Positions 55,101 through 64,000 of a DNA stretch of 64,000 bases are shown in pieces (positions within the stretch are counted from its first letter, which is position 1; each line of letters opens with the position of its first letter). The position numbers were made by a program, and so were the translations under genes. The DNA is taken from assembly GCF_016863175.1 (NCBI RefSeq), contig NZ_BOOJ01000051.1, forward strand, positions 96,951 to 160,950, written 5' to 3'. Source of the stretch: Paraplanobispora siamensis (GTDB lineage: Bacteria > Actinomycetota > Actinomycetes > Streptosporangiales > Streptosporangiaceae). Below the pieces are notes generated by a model, which saw only the letters and a list, made by a program, of their open reading frames with translations, made no database searches and was not told where the DNA came from.

Positions 55101-58100
55101 GATCTCGGCGGCGAGCGCCCGGGCCGCCTCCTCCGGGGTCGCCTCGGGGGCGAGGTCGAAGGCGGTGCAGTCGAGGGTGAGGTACTCCTGGTTGGCGACC
55201 ATGGGCAGGGTGGCCGCGGCGGCCTGGGCGGGGTCCGGGGTCTCGCCGTCGGCCACCGCCTGCCCGCCCCGGGTCGCGACCAGGACGCGGGTGCCGTCAC
55301 CGCCCTCCTCACCCCAGGCGTGCAGCAGCCGGGCCAGCGGGAGGACGGCGTCGCGCCCGTCCGCACGCCGGTCGCCGGGCCCGCGGTCGAGCGGGCGCAG
55401 GTCCACCACGACGGCGGCGTCACCGAGCCGCCGGGCCAGCGCCGCGTGGTCCTGCGCCGACTCCGGGTCGATGACGTGGTCACCGGCCGGCGTCCCGGTT
55501 GAGGATCCGCCCGTCAGCACGGTCACGACCTCGCTCCCGGCGGCCCGGAGCGCGCGGCCCACCGCCTCCGCGGTCTCGCCCCGCTCGGCCAGCAGCACGC
55601 ACTTCCCGGCCCGGGTGCCGGCGGACGACGCCACGAGCGGCGCCGGCGTCCAGGTGGGGGCGAGAACGCGCACATGCGCGGGGGGCTGCTCCGCGACGCC
55701 CGTGACCTGTGCGGAGGGCCGGTCGGCGACGGCCGCGGGCTGCGCGGAGGGGTCACCCGCGACGGTCTGGGCCCGCGCGGAGGGATCGCCCGCGGCGGGT
55801 GCGGGGGCGTCCACCCAGTAGCGGTCGCGCTGGAAGGGATAGGTGGGCAGGCCGACCTTCGCCACGGGACGGTCCCGGCGCAGGCCGGGCCAGTCGAGCG
55901 GGACGCCCGCCAGCCACAGCCGGCCCGCCGCCTCCGCGAGGACCTCCGGGGCCGGGCGGGGGTCGTCCGCGCCGGGCAGGGTGGGCACGATGAGGGGCCA
56001 GCGATCGCGGTCGCAGTCGCGGTGGCCGCGGGCCATCGCGCCCAGCGACTGCCCGGGCCCGATCTCCAGCAGCGCGGCGTCGGCGTCGTGGCCGAGCAGG
56101 GTCGCCAGCACCCCGTCGAACTGGACCGGCGCGCACATGTGCTCGGCCCAGTACGCTGGGTCCGTCGCCTGCCCGGCCGTGACGAGCTCCCCCGTGACGT
56201 TGGAGGCGTACGGCACCCGCGGCTCCCGGAGCGGGACGTTGGCCGCGATCCACGCGGTGAGCCGCTCCCTGACCGGCTCCATCATGCGCGAGTGGAACGC
56301 GTGCGTCGTGTCGAGGGGACGGCACGGCACCCCGTCCGCCTCCAGCAGCCTGCGGGCGGCGCGCATGGCCGCCGGCTCGCCGGACAGCACGGTGAGCCGC
56401 GGCCCGCTGACCGCGCCCACGTCGACTCCCGTGATCCCGGCCCGCCGCAGGCGGTCCACGAGGTCGGGGGCGGGCAGCGGGACCGCGCTCATCGCGCCCT
56501 CGGGCAGTTCGCCGATGAGGCGGGCCCGGTGGACGACGAGGGCGAGGGCGTCCGGCAGGGGCAGCACGCCGGCCAGGGTGGCGGCGACGTACTCGCCCAG
56601 GCTGTACCCGGCCAGCGCCGCGGGCCGGACGCCCCACGAGAGCATGAGCCTGGCCAGGGCGTACTCGACCGCGAACAGCGCGGGCTGCAGCAGCTCGGTC
56701 GGGGTCGCGCCGGAGGAGGCCGCGCGGCCGAGGAGGCGGCCGAGCGCGCCGCCGTCGCCGTCGCGGCGCGGGCCGAGCATCTCGGCGAGCGGGTCCGCGC
56801 CGTCCATGAGCCCGCGCAGCACGGCCCGGCACTCCTCCAGCACGTCGCGGAAGACCGGCTCGGTGCGGTGCAGGTCGGCCGCCATGCCCGGGTACTGCTC
56901 GCCGGTACCGGCGATGAGGAAGGCCACGGGCCGGTCGTCGCGGTTCTCGGAGCGGCCCATGACGGCGGCCGGATCGCGCAGCGCGGCGGCTGCCTCCTCC
57001 GTGGAGGAGGCGACGAGCATGCGGCGGTGGGCGAACACCCGGCGGCCGGTCTGGAGGGTGTGGGCCACGTCGGCCGGCCGGTGCCCGCGTCCGTCCCCGG
57101 CCAGGTGGTCGGCCAGGCGGGCGGTCATGGCGTCGGCGGCCTCGGCCGTGCGGGCGGACCAGACCAGCAGCTCCGGGCGGGGCGGTTCCTCGGCCCTGGG
57201 CACCGGCGGCGCCTCCTCCAGCACGACGTGCGCGTTGGTGCCGCCGATGCCGAACGCGCTCACCCCGGCCCGCCGGGCCCGGCCGGCCTCGCGCGGCCAG
57301 GGGCGCAGGGCGGTGACCACGTCCAGCCCGGCCTCGCCGCCGGCGAGCTGCGGGTTCGGCTCCGACAGGTTGAGCGTGGGCGGGATCTCGTCGTGGCAGA
57401 GCGCCAGCGCGGCCTTGATCAGGTTCGTGACCCCGGCGGCCCGGTCGAGGTGGCCCACGTTCGTCTTGACGGACCCGACCAGCAGCGACTGACCGCGGAA
57501 CACCTGCTGGAGCGCGGCCAGCTCGGCGGCGTCGCCGAGCGCGGTGCCGGTGCCGTGCGCCTCCACGTAGTCGATGTCGGCGGGCGTGAGGCCGGCGGCG
57601 GCCAGCGCCTCGGCCATGACGGCGGCCTGGCCCTGCACGCCCGGTGCGGTGAACCCGACCTTGCGCCCGGCGTCGTTGTTGACCGCCCAGCCGCGGATGA
57701 CGGCGTAGATCCGGTCGCCGTCGGCGAGCGCGTCCTCCAGACGCCGCAGCGCGACCACGCCGACGCCGCTGCCCAGCGGCGCGCCGAGCCCGCCGGCGTC
57801 GAACGCGCGGCACTCGCCGTCGGGCGGCGCGATGCCGCCCGGCTGGTACAGGTAACCCACCCGGTGCGGCACGTTGACCGCGACGCCGCCGGCCAGCGCC
57901 AGGTCGCACTCGAACCCGGCCAGGCTCGTGGCCGCCGCGCACACCGCGACGAGCGAGGTCGAGCAGTAGCTCTGCACGCCGTACGCCGGCCCGGACAGGC
58001 CGAGCGCGTGGGCGACCCGCGTGGTGAGGGAGTCTTTGTCGTTGGCCAGGCCGAGCGCCAGGTCGCCCATGACCGCGCCGACGCCGCCGGGGATGAGGTT

Positions 58101-58505
58101 GTTCTGCATGTACGAGCTGTGCGCGCACCCGCCGAACACCCCGATCGCGCCCTCGAACCTCCCGGGGTCGCAGCCCGCGTCCTCCAGCGCCGCCCAGCTG
58201 TGCTCCAGGAACAGCCGGTGCTGCGGGTCGAGGATCTGCGCCTCCTTGGGGCCGAAGCCGAAGAACGCCGCGTCGAACAGCTCCACGCCGTCGATGACCG
58301 GGGCCGCCTTGACGTACGCGGGGTCGGAGAGCACGTCCTCGGGCACCCCGGCGGCGCGCAGCTCGTCGTCGGTGAAACGGGTGATCCCGGACTCCCCGGC
58401 CCGGATGACCGACCAGAGCTCGGCGACGTCGGACGCGCCGGGGAAGCGGCCGGACATCCCGACGATCGCGATGTCGGTGCCCGGGCTTTCGATGTCGTCG
58501 TTCAC
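49143..58505 (-). CDS. Bimodular type I PKS, (KS-AT-KR-ACP) x2
   Basis: 3120 aa from GTG 58505 (GAGGA 8 nt upstream); an ATG at 58544 overlapping the previous stop would add 13 residues. Module 1: KS Cys181 (QSYCSTS), AT Ser635 (GYSLGEY) with HAFHS about 735, KR about 1184-1340 (SYAAAN), ACP Ser1476. Module 2: KS Cys1711 (QTFCSTS), AT Ser2179 (GYSLGEY) with HAFHS, KR about 2715-2881 (DYCAAN), ACP Ser3037 (LGGNSL). Both AT domains carry the malonyl signature; there is no DH or ER. Two hydroxyl-bearing C2 units are predicted. The C-terminal tail is basic and lacks a class I docking helix. Confidence 0.92.
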   Translation of the reverse strand: MNDDIESPGTDIAIVGMSGRFPGASDVAELWSVIRAGESGITRFTDDELRAAGVPEDVLSDPAYVKAAPVIDGVELFDAAFFGFGPKEAQILDPQHRLFLEHSWAALEDAGCDPGRFEGAIGVFGGCAHSSYMQNNLIPGGVGAVMGDLALGLANDKDSLTTRVAHALGLSGPAYGVQSYCSTSLVAVCAAATSLAGFECDLALAGGVAVNVPHRVGYLYQPGGIAPPDGECRAFDAGGLGAPLGSGVGVVALRRLEDALADGDRIYAVIRGWAVNNDAGRKVGFTAPGVQGQAAVMAEALAAAGLTPADIDYVEAHGTGTALGDAAELAALQQVFRGQSLLVGSVKTNVGHLDRAAGVTNLIKAALALCHDEIPPTLNLSEPNPQLAGGEAGLDVVTALRPWPREAGRARRAGVSAFGIGGTNAHVVLEEAPPVPRAEEPPRPELLVWSARTAEAADAMTARLADHLAGDGRGHRPADVAHTLQTGRRVFAHRRMLVASSTEEAAAALRDPAAVMGRSENRDDRPVAFLIAGTGEQYPGMAADLHRTEPVFRDVLEECRAVLRGLMDGADPLAEMLGPRRDGDGGALGRLLGRAASSGATPTELLQPALFAVEYALARLMLSWGVRPAALAGYSLGEYVAATLAGVLPLPDALALVVHRARLIGELPEGAMSAVPLPAPDLVDRLRRAGITGVDVGAVSGPRLTVLSGEPAAMRAARRLLEADGVPCRPLDTTHAFHSRMMEPVRERLTAWIAANVPLREPRVPYASNVTGELVTAGQATDPAYWAEHMCAPVQFDGVLATLLGHDADAALLEIGPGQSLGAMARGHRDCDRDRWPLIVPTLPGADDPRPAPEVLAEAAGRLWLAGVPLDWPGLRRDRPVAKVGLPTYPFQRDRYWVDAPAPAAGDPSARAQTVAGDPSAQPAAVADRPSAQVTGVAEQPPAHVRVLAPTWTPAPLVASSAGTRAGKCVLLAERGETAEAVGRALRAAGSEVVTVLTGGSSTGTPAGDHVIDPESAQDHAALARRLGDAAVVVDLRPLDRGPGDRRADGRDAVLPLARLLHAWGEEGGDGTRVLVATRGGQAVADGETPDPAQAAAATLPMVANQEYLTLDCTAFDLAPEATPEEAARALAAEIHHGGADTFVAHRAGVRLTRAYTAPETAPETGPEPGPASAPPVITAGRTYLITGGLGDVGLLVAEHLIRAGAGRIVLTGRRGLPADPDHPRHRAVARLRDLGAEVLTPRVDVTDADAMRTMIAEVTGNGRHPLGGVVHMAAETSPDTFRPLRDLDAAALERHFAAKVTGALVLERVLAGLREPPGFCVLFSSTSALLGGITFGSYAAANAALTALAYRNPTWVAAGWDTWSVTLGKIEGGLGASMAAHSMSAAEALAAFDRLLAAPRPALVVAAGGLDERLPRKVTATVPVRADRFPRPELPQPYTPPLTQAERDLAGLWSEVLGVEPVGTRDNFFDLGGNSLVALQMLALVKRRFGVAVPTVTLFEAPTVHTLAAVLGERSEPAPVAARVVERAPAADADEDRRIAIVGMAGRFPGAPDVEAFWRNLRDGVESISFFTEEELLASGVAPDLVRDPAYVPARPVLGDVTGFDAAFFGMSPRMAAITDPQQRAFLEVCWEALEQAGYAAPGHRGRVGVFGGANISTYLLRQSARLLESDQREFTDFEVIMGNDKDALTTVVSYLFDLYGPSVAVQTFCSTSLVAAHLAVQSLRNGECELALAGGVSIRVPDRVGHLYGPGGQESPDGHVRTFDAQAKGSMFGDGAAVVLLKRLPDAIRDGDHVWAVIRGSAMNNDGALKVGYTAPSIVGQARVIADAMADAGVTGDDISYVEAHGTATELGDPIEVAALARAFGATGEKGYCPIGSVKTNVGHLDRAAGASGLIKTSLALREGVIPPSLHYTTPNPEIDFEDGPFYVNTELSPWRTRGDRPRIAGLNSLGMGGTNVHMVVEQPPVRRDAEPAAHRHHVLPVSARSSEAVEQACDRLGRHLAAGPGARLADVAYTLQAGRKTFEHRRALVADDVAAAAKALGERTGLLGRVETVQDRQVAFLFDGVGEQYPGLAGDLYRHEPAFRAAFDECLALLGDDLPELADLLTGERGGGADLAALLGRGDRGDRGDHGGTTGGRAAALERTEVAQPALFAVEYALARTLISWGLTPRLMLGYSLGEYVAATLAGVLSLEDALALVVHRAGLIAGLPAGGMLAVSLPADRLRRRFRLDERGLDVAAVNGPQVTVVAGPGEAVTRLAADLRAAEVPCRPLETTHAFHSRMLEPLSEELTRWVADNVRLNAPRLPYISNVTGEVADAALVCDPGYWARHMCATVRFADGVGEVLADPGLAVVEIGPGQSLGALVRGAGCPPERWPLITHTLPAAGDTRPGDLALADCLARLWLCGVTVDWDAYHGRKPADTRSSAAQAGEAAPWTAEAVPGRIPLPTYPFQRQRHWIEPLPPRRTAIEAAAEPEDIFEAITSLPRLPEDRWLHLPVWRQTAPPAPAAEGPGSWLVLTRGDLADTVAENLRATGATVTLVRPGEAYTTTPDGGHTVRPGDVADLRALLRDLKAAGRPLDRVLHLWALEPGEDTTAHGLHTLVALARAAGEAGIAAWSLDVAVSGTQQVIGEEVTHPEGATLTGPCLVIPLEYPGVTTRLIDLPGAPESGDLAALAAELARPQSDRTVALRNGRRWLPDYEQLPADPREAPFRDEGVYLITGGLGGIALGLAEHLAREHRAKLVLLARTGLPPADGDHDETAERRAARVRELTDLGAEVEIVVGDVADAADVRRAVDAALTRFGALHGVLHAAGVPGMGLMQFKRPEELDAVLAPKIAGTLALAEALRIGEPDEIELDFLVLFSSITSATGGGPGQVDYCAANAFLDGYACKLAATGRRVVAVDWGEWTWNAWEAGLAGYEEELRDFFRRNRARVGIGFADGWRSLRRALACGEPRVVVSTQDYPTLVRGSSRFTLEAVTSPEMGGGDLHPRPELVTSYQEPSGPAEEKVAAIWRESLRLERVGALDNFFELGGNSLLGVAIVAAVRRAFELDELPPHILYEAPTVAALSRTVEALASGTAPAQADADGGSHVRAQLRRSGLEASAARRRARQPQETHT

Positions 58506-58540
58506 GTCTCGCGTCCTCTTCTCCGTTGCTCGGACGGTGG

Positions 58541-61500
58541 TCATTTCCGGGGGCCGGACCTCGCCCGGCGGCGCCGCTGTCCCCGTGCCGAACCGGCGGT
58601 GAGCGCCTGCTGGGCGGCGGTGCCGTCGTCGTGCAGGGCCGCGGCGAACTCGGCCACGGTCGGGTGCTCGAACAGCACCGCGGGCGGGACGGGGCGGCCG
58701 AGCTGCTTCTCCACGGCCATCACCATCGCCATGCCGAGCAGCGAGTTGCCGCCGAGGTCGAAGAACGGGTCGTGGACGCCGACCCGGTCGATGCCGAGGT
58801 AGGCCCCCCACAGCTCGGCGATCTCGGCCTCGGCGTCGGTCCTGGGCGGCGCGTAGTCGGCGCGGAGCTGCGGGCGCGGGAAACGCTCCCCCTGGGGCAC
58901 GACGGCCGCGGATCCGACCAGGTCGTCCAGGTCGAGCATGGACGTCCAGGCTTTCAGCACCTCGCGCAGCGGCTGCCGGACGGCCATGACGCCGCCGTGG
59001 CCGCCGGCCAGGATGCGGTCCAGGAACGCGCAGCCGGCCTCGTCGGGGAAGCCGTACCGCGCGCGGTAGTCGGCCACCCGGTCGGCCAGGCCGCCGCCCG
59101 CGGTCGTCTTGAGGCCTTCCGACTGCCACACGTCGTGCTGCCAGGGTCCCCAGGCCACCGAGACGACGCGGGTGGAGGCGGCGGTGGCGGCCAGCGCCTG
59201 GCCGTACGCGTCCAGGACGGTGTTGGCGGCGCAGTAGTCGGCCTCGCCGACGCCGCCGAACGCGGTGACGGCCGAGGAGTAGAGCACCAGGACCTCGGGG
59301 CGGTCCTCGGCGGGGGTGCCGGGGCCGACCAGCTCGGCCAGCGGGCCCATGGCCAGCACCTTGGGGGCCAGCACGCGCCGCGCCTCGTCGGTGGTACGGC
59401 GCCGCACCATCCCGCCCGCCGGGAGCCCGGCGGCGTGGATCACGCCGTGGAGGCGGCCGAAGTGCTCGCGTGCGCGCCGCAGGGCCTCCCGCAACTGCCC
59501 GGGCACCCCGGTGTCGGCGGTGAGAAGCAGCACCTCGACGCCCTGGGCCTCGAGCTCGGCGACGTCCCGCAGCGTCCTGGCCGCCCTGTCCCGGTCACGG
59601 GCCGTCCCCGCCGCATCGTCCCGGCCGCCCTGGGGCGTGCCGTGGCGGGACTCCCCCGTCGCCTTCTCCTCGTCGAGCGGGGCTCCGGCGCGGGACAGCG
59701 GGGTGCGGCCGACCAGGGCCAGACGGCGGACGCCCGCGCGGGCCAGGTGCCGGGCCAGGGCCATGCCGAGGCCGCGGGTGCCGCCGGTGATGAGGTACGC
59801 ACCGTCCGCACGCCAGGGCTGCGGCACTTGCGGCCGGTCGGGGACCTGGACCCAGTGGCGGATCCAGCGGCGGCCGCGGCGCCAGCCGGTCAGGGGGTCG
59901 GCCGCCTCGGGGGAGCCGTCCTCCTGCGGTGGCGTGAGGAGCTCGCGGGCGAGCTGGGCGGCCACGGCCGTGGCGGAGGAGCCCTCCTCCGCGTCCAGGT
60001 CGACACCGCTCCAGGTCAGGCCGGCGTACTCGTGACGGGCGGCCCGGCCGAGCCCGTGGGCGAGTGCCTGGTGGGGGGCCGGCACGTCGCCGCCGAGGAT
60101 CTCGGTGGCGCCCCGGCTCACGGTGAGCAGGCGTCCCGGCCGCTCGCCCAGCGCGTGCAGCGCCAGCATGAGGCTGTCGAAGCCGTGCCCGACGGCTTCC
60201 CGCAGTTCCTCGTCGCCGGGCAGTCCAGGGGCGGCGGCCAGGCTCCACAGGTGGGCCACGTGCACGGGACCGGGGGGAAGCCCGGCGAACGCCTCCGCGT
60301 ACTGCCCGGGCACGGCCGGGTCGACGGTGAGGCGGCGGCCCTCGCGGCGCGGCCCCTCCCCCGCCACCACCTCCACCACCGGGGTCCCGGAGGCGGCGGC
60401 CAGGTCGGCGAGCGCCGATCCCACGCCCTCGGGGTCGGCGAAGACGACGAGCGGGCCGGGGAGCGCGAGCGCGGTGGGGAGCGCGCCGGCGGCCGGGTCG
60501 CGCCGCCACGCGGGCGCGAAGGCGTAGTCGCCGATCCCGGCGTCCTCCGGCCGTCCCTCCTCGGAGGGCTGAGGGGCCGTCCGGTACCGCTGGGTGTGCC
60601 CGGCGGCGGGCTCCGGCCAGAAACGGGTGCGCTGGAACGGGTAGGCCGGCAGGTTCAGCACCCGGCCGCCACCCGGGTGGACGCGTTCCCAGTCCACATC
60701 GGCGCCCAGCTCCCACAGCGCGCCGCAGGTGCCCAGCAGGTCGGCGTGGGCGTCGCGCGGCCCGGTGGTCGTCCAGTACGGCGGCAGCGTCCCGAGCACG
60801 GCGGCCGCACCGCCGGTCATGCTCTGGCGCACCAGGCCGCCGAGGGTCTGGCCGGGGCCCAGCTCGACGAACGCGGTCACCTCCTGCTCCAGGCAGTGGC
60901 GCACGCCGTCGGCGAAGCGGACCGTGCCGGTGAGCTGGTCCGCCCAGTAGGAGGTGCCGATGGCCTGCTCGTCGGTGAGCGGGCGGCCGGTCAGGTTGGA
61001 CACGACGGTGACGGCGGGGGCGTTGCGCCTGACCGTCTCCAGCACCGCGACCAGCTTCTCCCTGGCCGGTTGGAGCAGCGAGGAGTGGAAGGCGTGGACC
61101 GAGCGCAGCGGGCGGCAGGCCAGGCCCCGGCCGGTCAGCACGGCGGCCGCCTGCTCGATCTCCGCGGACGGGCCGCTGAGCACGGTCATGGACGGGCCGT
61201 TGAGCGCGGCCACGTCCACCTCCACCCCGGCGGTGGTCAGGGCGGCGCGGACGGGTGCCTCGGGGGCGGCCACCGCGACCATGCGGCCGGCGGGGGTCGC
61301 GCCGATGAGGTGTGCCCGTTCGATCACGACGCGCAGGGCGTCCTCCAGGGAGAACACCCCGGCCAGGCAGGCGGCGACGTACTCGCCGAGGCTGTAGCCG
61401 ATGAGCAGGTCGGGGGTGATGCCCCAGTGGCGGAGCAGGCGGGCCAGCGCGTACTCGACCGTGAAGAGGAAGGGGTGCGCCACCGGGGCGTGGCCGAGCG

Positions 61501-63409
61501 GGTCGTCGGCGCGGTCGTGGTCGGCGTCCCTGCCCAGCATGGCGGCCAGGCCGGTGGACGGGGCCGGGTGCCGGTCGGTCGTGAAGTACGGGCGCAGGTC
61601 CACACCCGAGTGGCGTTCCACCAGGTCGGCGCACTCGTCCACGGTGGCGGCGTAGACGGGTTCACCGGCGTACAGTTCGCGGCCGAGGCCGGCGTAGTGG
61701 TCGCCCACGCCGGGAAGCAGGAAGGCTGTGCGGGCGGAGCCGGTGACCCGGTGCCCGCCGCCGTCGTCGGCGAGGGCGCGGAGTCTGCGTACGGCGTCGC
61801 CGAGGTCGGCGCAGACGAGGGCGCGGCGGTGGTCGAGCCCGGCGCGGCCGGTCTGCAGCGTGTGGGCGAAGTCGCCGAGCGCCGTGCCGGGCCGCTCCTC
61901 CAGCCAGCCGGCCAGCCGGCCCGCCTGCTCCCGCAACGCCGCCGCGCTGCCCGCCGACACCGGCACCACCCAGGACCGCTCCCCCGCAGGATCGGGAGCC
62001 GGCGGAGCCGGCGGGGCCGGCGGGGCCGGCGGGGCCTCCAGGATGACGTGGGCGTTGCTGCCCGACAGGCCGAAGGAGCTGACGCCGGCCAGGGCGGGGG
62101 TGTCGCGGTGCGGCAGCGGGGTGGTGGCCGTCACCGGCTGGACGGTGCCGTCCTCGGGGAGCGCGGCGGCCGGGGTCGTGAGGTTGAGGCTGGGCGGGAT
62201 CAGGCCGTTCTCCAGCATCAGGATCGTCTTGATGACGCCCGCGACGCCGGCGCCCGCCTGGGTGTGGCCGATGTTGGTCTTGACGGCGCCCACGCGCAGC
62301 GGGCGGCCCGGGTCGCGCCTGCCGAACACGTCGTGCAGGGCCGACACCTCGATGGCGTCCCCCAGCTGGGTGCCGGAGCCGTGCGCCTCCACGTAGTCGA
62401 TGTCGTCGGGGTTCACCCGGGCCGCCGCCAGGGCGCGGGTGATGACGTCGACCTGGGCCCGCCGGCTGGGCGCGGTGAGGCCGTTGCTGCGGCCGTCCTG
62501 GTTGACCGCCGATCCGCGCAGGACGGCCCGGATCCGCCGCCCGTTGGCGATCGCCTTCGACAGCGGTTCGAGGACGACCATGCCGCCGCCCTCGCCCATG
62601 ACGTACCCGTCGGCCCGCTCGTCGAAGGTCTTGCACCGCCCGTCGGAGCACATCATCAGACCGGCGCAGGCCTGGAGGTAGAGCGTGGGGTGCAGGATGA
62701 GCGAGGCGCCCCCGGCCAGGGCCAGGTCGCACTCGCCCCGGCGCAGGCTCTCGGCGGCCAGGTGGATGGCGATCAGCGAGGAGGAGCAGGCGGTGTCCAC
62801 GGTGAGGGTGGGCCCCATCAGGTCGAGCTGGTAGGCGATGCGCCCGGCCGCCACGCTCGCCACCGCCCCCTGCCCCAGGTACGGGTCGGAGACGACCTCG
62901 TCGCCCTGGAGTTCGAGCTGGAGTCTGCCGTACTGGAGCGTGTCCATGAAGCCGACCATCACGGCGGTACGGCTGCCGGCCAGGCGGGACGGCGCGAGCC
63001 CGGAGTTCTCCAGGCCCTCCCAGGCCAGTTCGAGCAGCAGGCGCTGGTGCGGGTCCATGCGCAGCGCCTCGCGCGGGGACAGGCCGAAGAACTCGGCGTC
63101 CCAGCCGGTCACGTCGTCCAGGAACGCGCCGTACCTGGTGTACATGGTGCCGGGCACGCCCGGGGCCGGGTTGTAGTACGCCTCGACGTCCCAGCGCGAG
63201 GGCGGCACCTCGCGCACCGCGTCGTCGCCCCGCCGCAGCAGGTCCCAGAAGTCCTCCACGGTGGCGCCGCCGGGGTAGCGGCAGGCCATGCCGACGACGG
63301 CGATGGGCTCGTGGCGGCCTTCCTCCAGCTCGGTGAGGCGCTGGCGGGTCTGGGCCAAGTCGACGGTCACGCGCTTGAGGTAGGCGCGGAGCTTTTCCTC
63401 GGTCCCCAT
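58541..63409 (-). CDS. Type I PKS module KS-AT-KR-ACP with N-terminal docking helix
   Basis: 1622 aa from ATG 63409 (GGAAAGG upstream; GTG 63442, overlapping the previous stop, is possible). The first 30 residues ([22 protein letters not shown]) are the class I docking coiled coil typical of actinomycete PKSs. KS Cys208 in the canonical DTACSSS; AT Ser673 in GYSLGEY with VHAFHSS (malonyl); a Pro-Ala repeat linker follows the KS. KR active site YSS...DYCAAN about 1375-1395; ACP Ser1556. No DH or ER. The KS is of a different lineage from the TFCSTS-type KSs of the other genes. Confidence 0.92.
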   Translation of the reverse strand: MGTEEKLRAYLKRVTVDLAQTRQRLTELEEGRHEPIAVVGMACRYPGGATVEDFWDLLRRGDDAVREVPPSRWDVEAYYNPAPGVPGTMYTRYGAFLDDVTGWDAEFFGLSPREALRMDPHQRLLLELAWEGLENSGLAPSRLAGSRTAVMVGFMDTLQYGRLQLELQGDEVVSDPYLGQGAVASVAAGRIAYQLDLMGPTLTVDTACSSSLIAIHLAAESLRRGECDLALAGGASLILHPTLYLQACAGLMMCSDGRCKTFDERADGYVMGEGGGMVVLEPLSKAIANGRRIRAVLRGSAVNQDGRSNGLTAPSRRAQVDVITRALAAARVNPDDIDYVEAHGSGTQLGDAIEVSALHDVFGRRDPGRPLRVGAVKTNIGHTQAGAGVAGVIKTILMLENGLIPPSLNLTTPAAALPEDGTVQPVTATTPLPHRDTPALAGVSSFGLSGSNAHVILEAPPAPPAPPAPPAPDPAGERSWVVPVSAGSAAALREQAGRLAGWLEERPGTALGDFAHTLQTGRAGLDHRRALVCADLGDAVRRLRALADDGGGHRVTGSARTAFLLPGVGDHYAGLGRELYAGEPVYAATVDECADLVERHSGVDLRPYFTTDRHPAPSTGLAAMLGRDADHDRADDPLGHAPVAHPFLFTVEYALARLLRHWGITPDLLIGYSLGEYVAACLAGVFSLEDALRVVIERAHLIGATPAGRMVAVAAPEAPVRAALTTAGVEVDVAALNGPSMTVLSGPSAEIEQAAAVLTGRGLACRPLRSVHAFHSSLLQPAREKLVAVLETVRRNAPAVTVVSNLTGRPLTDEQAIGTSYWADQLTGTVRFADGVRHCLEQEVTAFVELGPGQTLGGLVRQSMTGGAAAVLGTLPPYWTTTGPRDAHADLLGTCGALWELGADVDWERVHPGGGRVLNLPAYPFQRTRFWPEPAAGHTQRYRTAPQPSEEGRPEDAGIGDYAFAPAWRRDPAAGALPTALALPGPLVVFADPEGVGSALADLAAASGTPVVEVVAGEGPRREGRRLTVDPAVPGQYAEAFAGLPPGPVHVAHLWSLAAAPGLPGDEELREAVGHGFDSLMLALHALGERPGRLLTVSRGATEILGGDVPAPHQALAHGLGRAARHEYAGLTWSGVDLDAEEGSSATAVAAQLARELLTPPQEDGSPEAADPLTGWRRGRRWIRHWVQVPDRPQVPQPWRADGAYLITGGTRGLGMALARHLARAGVRRLALVGRTPLSRAGAPLDEEKATGESRHGTPQGGRDDAAGTARDRDRAARTLRDVAELEAQGVEVLLLTADTGVPGQLREALRRAREHFGRLHGVIHAAGLPAGGMVRRRTTDEARRVLAPKVLAMGPLAELVGPGTPAEDRPEVLVLYSSAVTAFGGVGEADYCAANTVLDAYGQALAATAASTRVVSVAWGPWQHDVWQSEGLKTTAGGGLADRVADYRARYGFPDEAGCAFLDRILAGGHGGVMAVRQPLREVLKAWTSMLDLDDLVGSAAVVPQGERFPRPQLRADYAPPRTDAEAEIAELWGAYLGIDRVGVHDPFFDLGGNSLLGMAMVMAVEKQLGRPVPPAVLFEHPTVAEFAAALHDDGTAAQQALTAGSARGQRRRRARSGPRK

Positions 63410-63438
63410 CGGGAGAGCCTTTCCGGTCGCGGTCGTGG

Positions 63439-64000
63439 TCACAGTTCGTTGTCGATGAGGGCGAAGATCTCCTCGTCGGAGGCTGAGTCGATCTTGGCCA
63501 TCACGCCGCCGTCGGCGGCCGGGGCCGAGCCGAGCTTGACGAGCGCGCTCTGCAGGATCGGCACGAGACGGTCGCGGATGGACTCGGCCTCCCCGTTGGC
63601 GTCCGCGAGCGCCTGGTCGATCCTGGCCAGGGCGTCGCGGAGCGTGTCCTCGGGCGCGGCCTTGGGCGGGGCCAGGGCGGTGAGCAGGTGCTGGGCGAGC
63701 GTGGTGACGGTGGGATGGTCGAAGACGAGCGTGGCGGGCAGGCGCAGGCCGGTGTCGGCGTTGAGCCGGTTGCGCAGCTCGACGGCGGTCAGGGAGTCGA
63801 AGCCCAGCTCGTTGAAAGGGCGGCTCACATCGACGCTGCCGGCGCTGCCGTGCGCGAGCACCGCGGCGACGTGGCCCTGCACGGTGTCGACGAGCAGGCG
63901 CAGCGCGTCGGGCTGGGGCAGGGCGGCGACGCGGTCGGAGAGAGCGGTCTCGCCCGCGTGCCCCGCCGGGGACACCGCCTGCCGGGGCAGGCTGACCAGG
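63439..64000 (-). CDS. C-terminal end of an upstream type I PKS (partial)
   Basis: The frame is open to the right edge of the window. Visible are an ACP (ELGFDSLTAVELRNRL) and, after it, a helical C-terminal docking domain ending SDEEIFALIDNEL, the partner type for the docking helix at the start of the next gene. The stop overlaps a GTG of that gene. The catalytic domains lie outside the window, so the cluster is incomplete here. Confidence 0.92.
   Translation of the reverse strand, partial: LVSLPRQAVSPAGHAGETALSDRVAALPQPDALRLLVDTVQGHVAAVLAHGSAGSVDVSRPFNELGFDSLTAVELRNRLNADTGLRLPATLVFDHPTVTTLAQHLLTALAPPKAAPEDTLRDALARIDQALADANGEAESIRDRLVPILQSALVKLGSAPAADGGVMAKIDSASDEEIFALIDNEL

Noticed and set aside
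50070..58802. Long plus-strand open frames opposite the PKS genes
   Set aside because: Antisense shadows of KS/AT/KR coding sequence. No domain motif or ribosome binding site supports them.
1..64000. CRISPR arrays, tRNA or rRNA genes, insertion sequences
   Set aside because: No regularly spaced repeats, cloverleaf-like genes or transposase motifs were seen on reading. Short tandem repeats present are coding slippage repeats.

Overview
The window is about 70% GC, uses GTG/TTG starts freely and packs genes with ATGA/GTGA overlaps. It looks like the chromosome of a filamentous actinomycete. A Streptosporangiales-type host is a guess from overall protein flavour, not something the sequence proves.

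Layout. 1-6.1 kb: a MauE/MauD-type thiol redox pair with a small Cys-rich protein, a bacterial GRAS protein, an MFS exporter, a frameshifted nitrilase and an SRPBCC membrane protein. 6.1-11.5 kb: an ArsR/AHSA1 pair with a perfect 22-bp operator, then a pentose-utilisation patch (SDR, sugar-acid dehydratase, secreted GH62 arabinofuranosidase) around two near-identical LacI-type operators and the scar of a deleted lectin-domain gene. 11.5-16.3 kb: a hypoxia/dormancy-type island (DoxX, universal stress protein, MgtE-like and CBS-BON proteins, Zn alcohol dehydrogenase) marked by four GGGAC-N4-GKCC boxes of DosR/DevR type. 16.3-19.8 kb: a broken amino-acid permease, a lone KAP ATPase and a secreted Ca-repeat protein.

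19.9-64 kb is a hybrid polyketide/peptide biosynthetic cluster running off the right edge. The leftmost operon (minus strand) holds a 2-oxoglutarate dioxygenase, a FkbH-ACP fusion and a glycosyltransferase. Divergent from it is an NRPS with the order C-A-PCP-TE-MFS. An ABC exporter, a KS-AT-KR-ACP module, an AT-less KS-KR-ACP module and an acyl-CoA dehydrogenase follow on the plus strand. The opposing minus-strand operon, read from the right edge, encodes the end of an upstream PKS, one KS-AT-KR-ACP module, a bimodular PKS, then FkbK-, FkbJ-, FkbI- and FkbH-like proteins, a type II thioesterase and a phosphopantetheinyl transferase.

How it fits together (inference): FkbH/I/J/K make a glycerol-derived malonyl-ACP extender. 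No FkbG O-methyltransferase is visible, so it may be hydroxymalonyl-ACP. All five complete PKS modules carry KR but no DH or ER, predicting a polyhydroxylated chain. That chain would be condensed with one amino acid (Asn/Asp-like code, possibly beta-hydroxylated by the dioxygenase), released by a cysteine-nucleophile thioesterase, and exported by the fused MFS or the ABC pair.

The most striking regulatory feature is a perfect match to the CebR (cello-oligosaccharide repressor) box just downstream of a good promoter for the NRPS gene. It suggests the product is made in response to plant-polymer sugars, as thaxtomin is in Streptomyces scabies.
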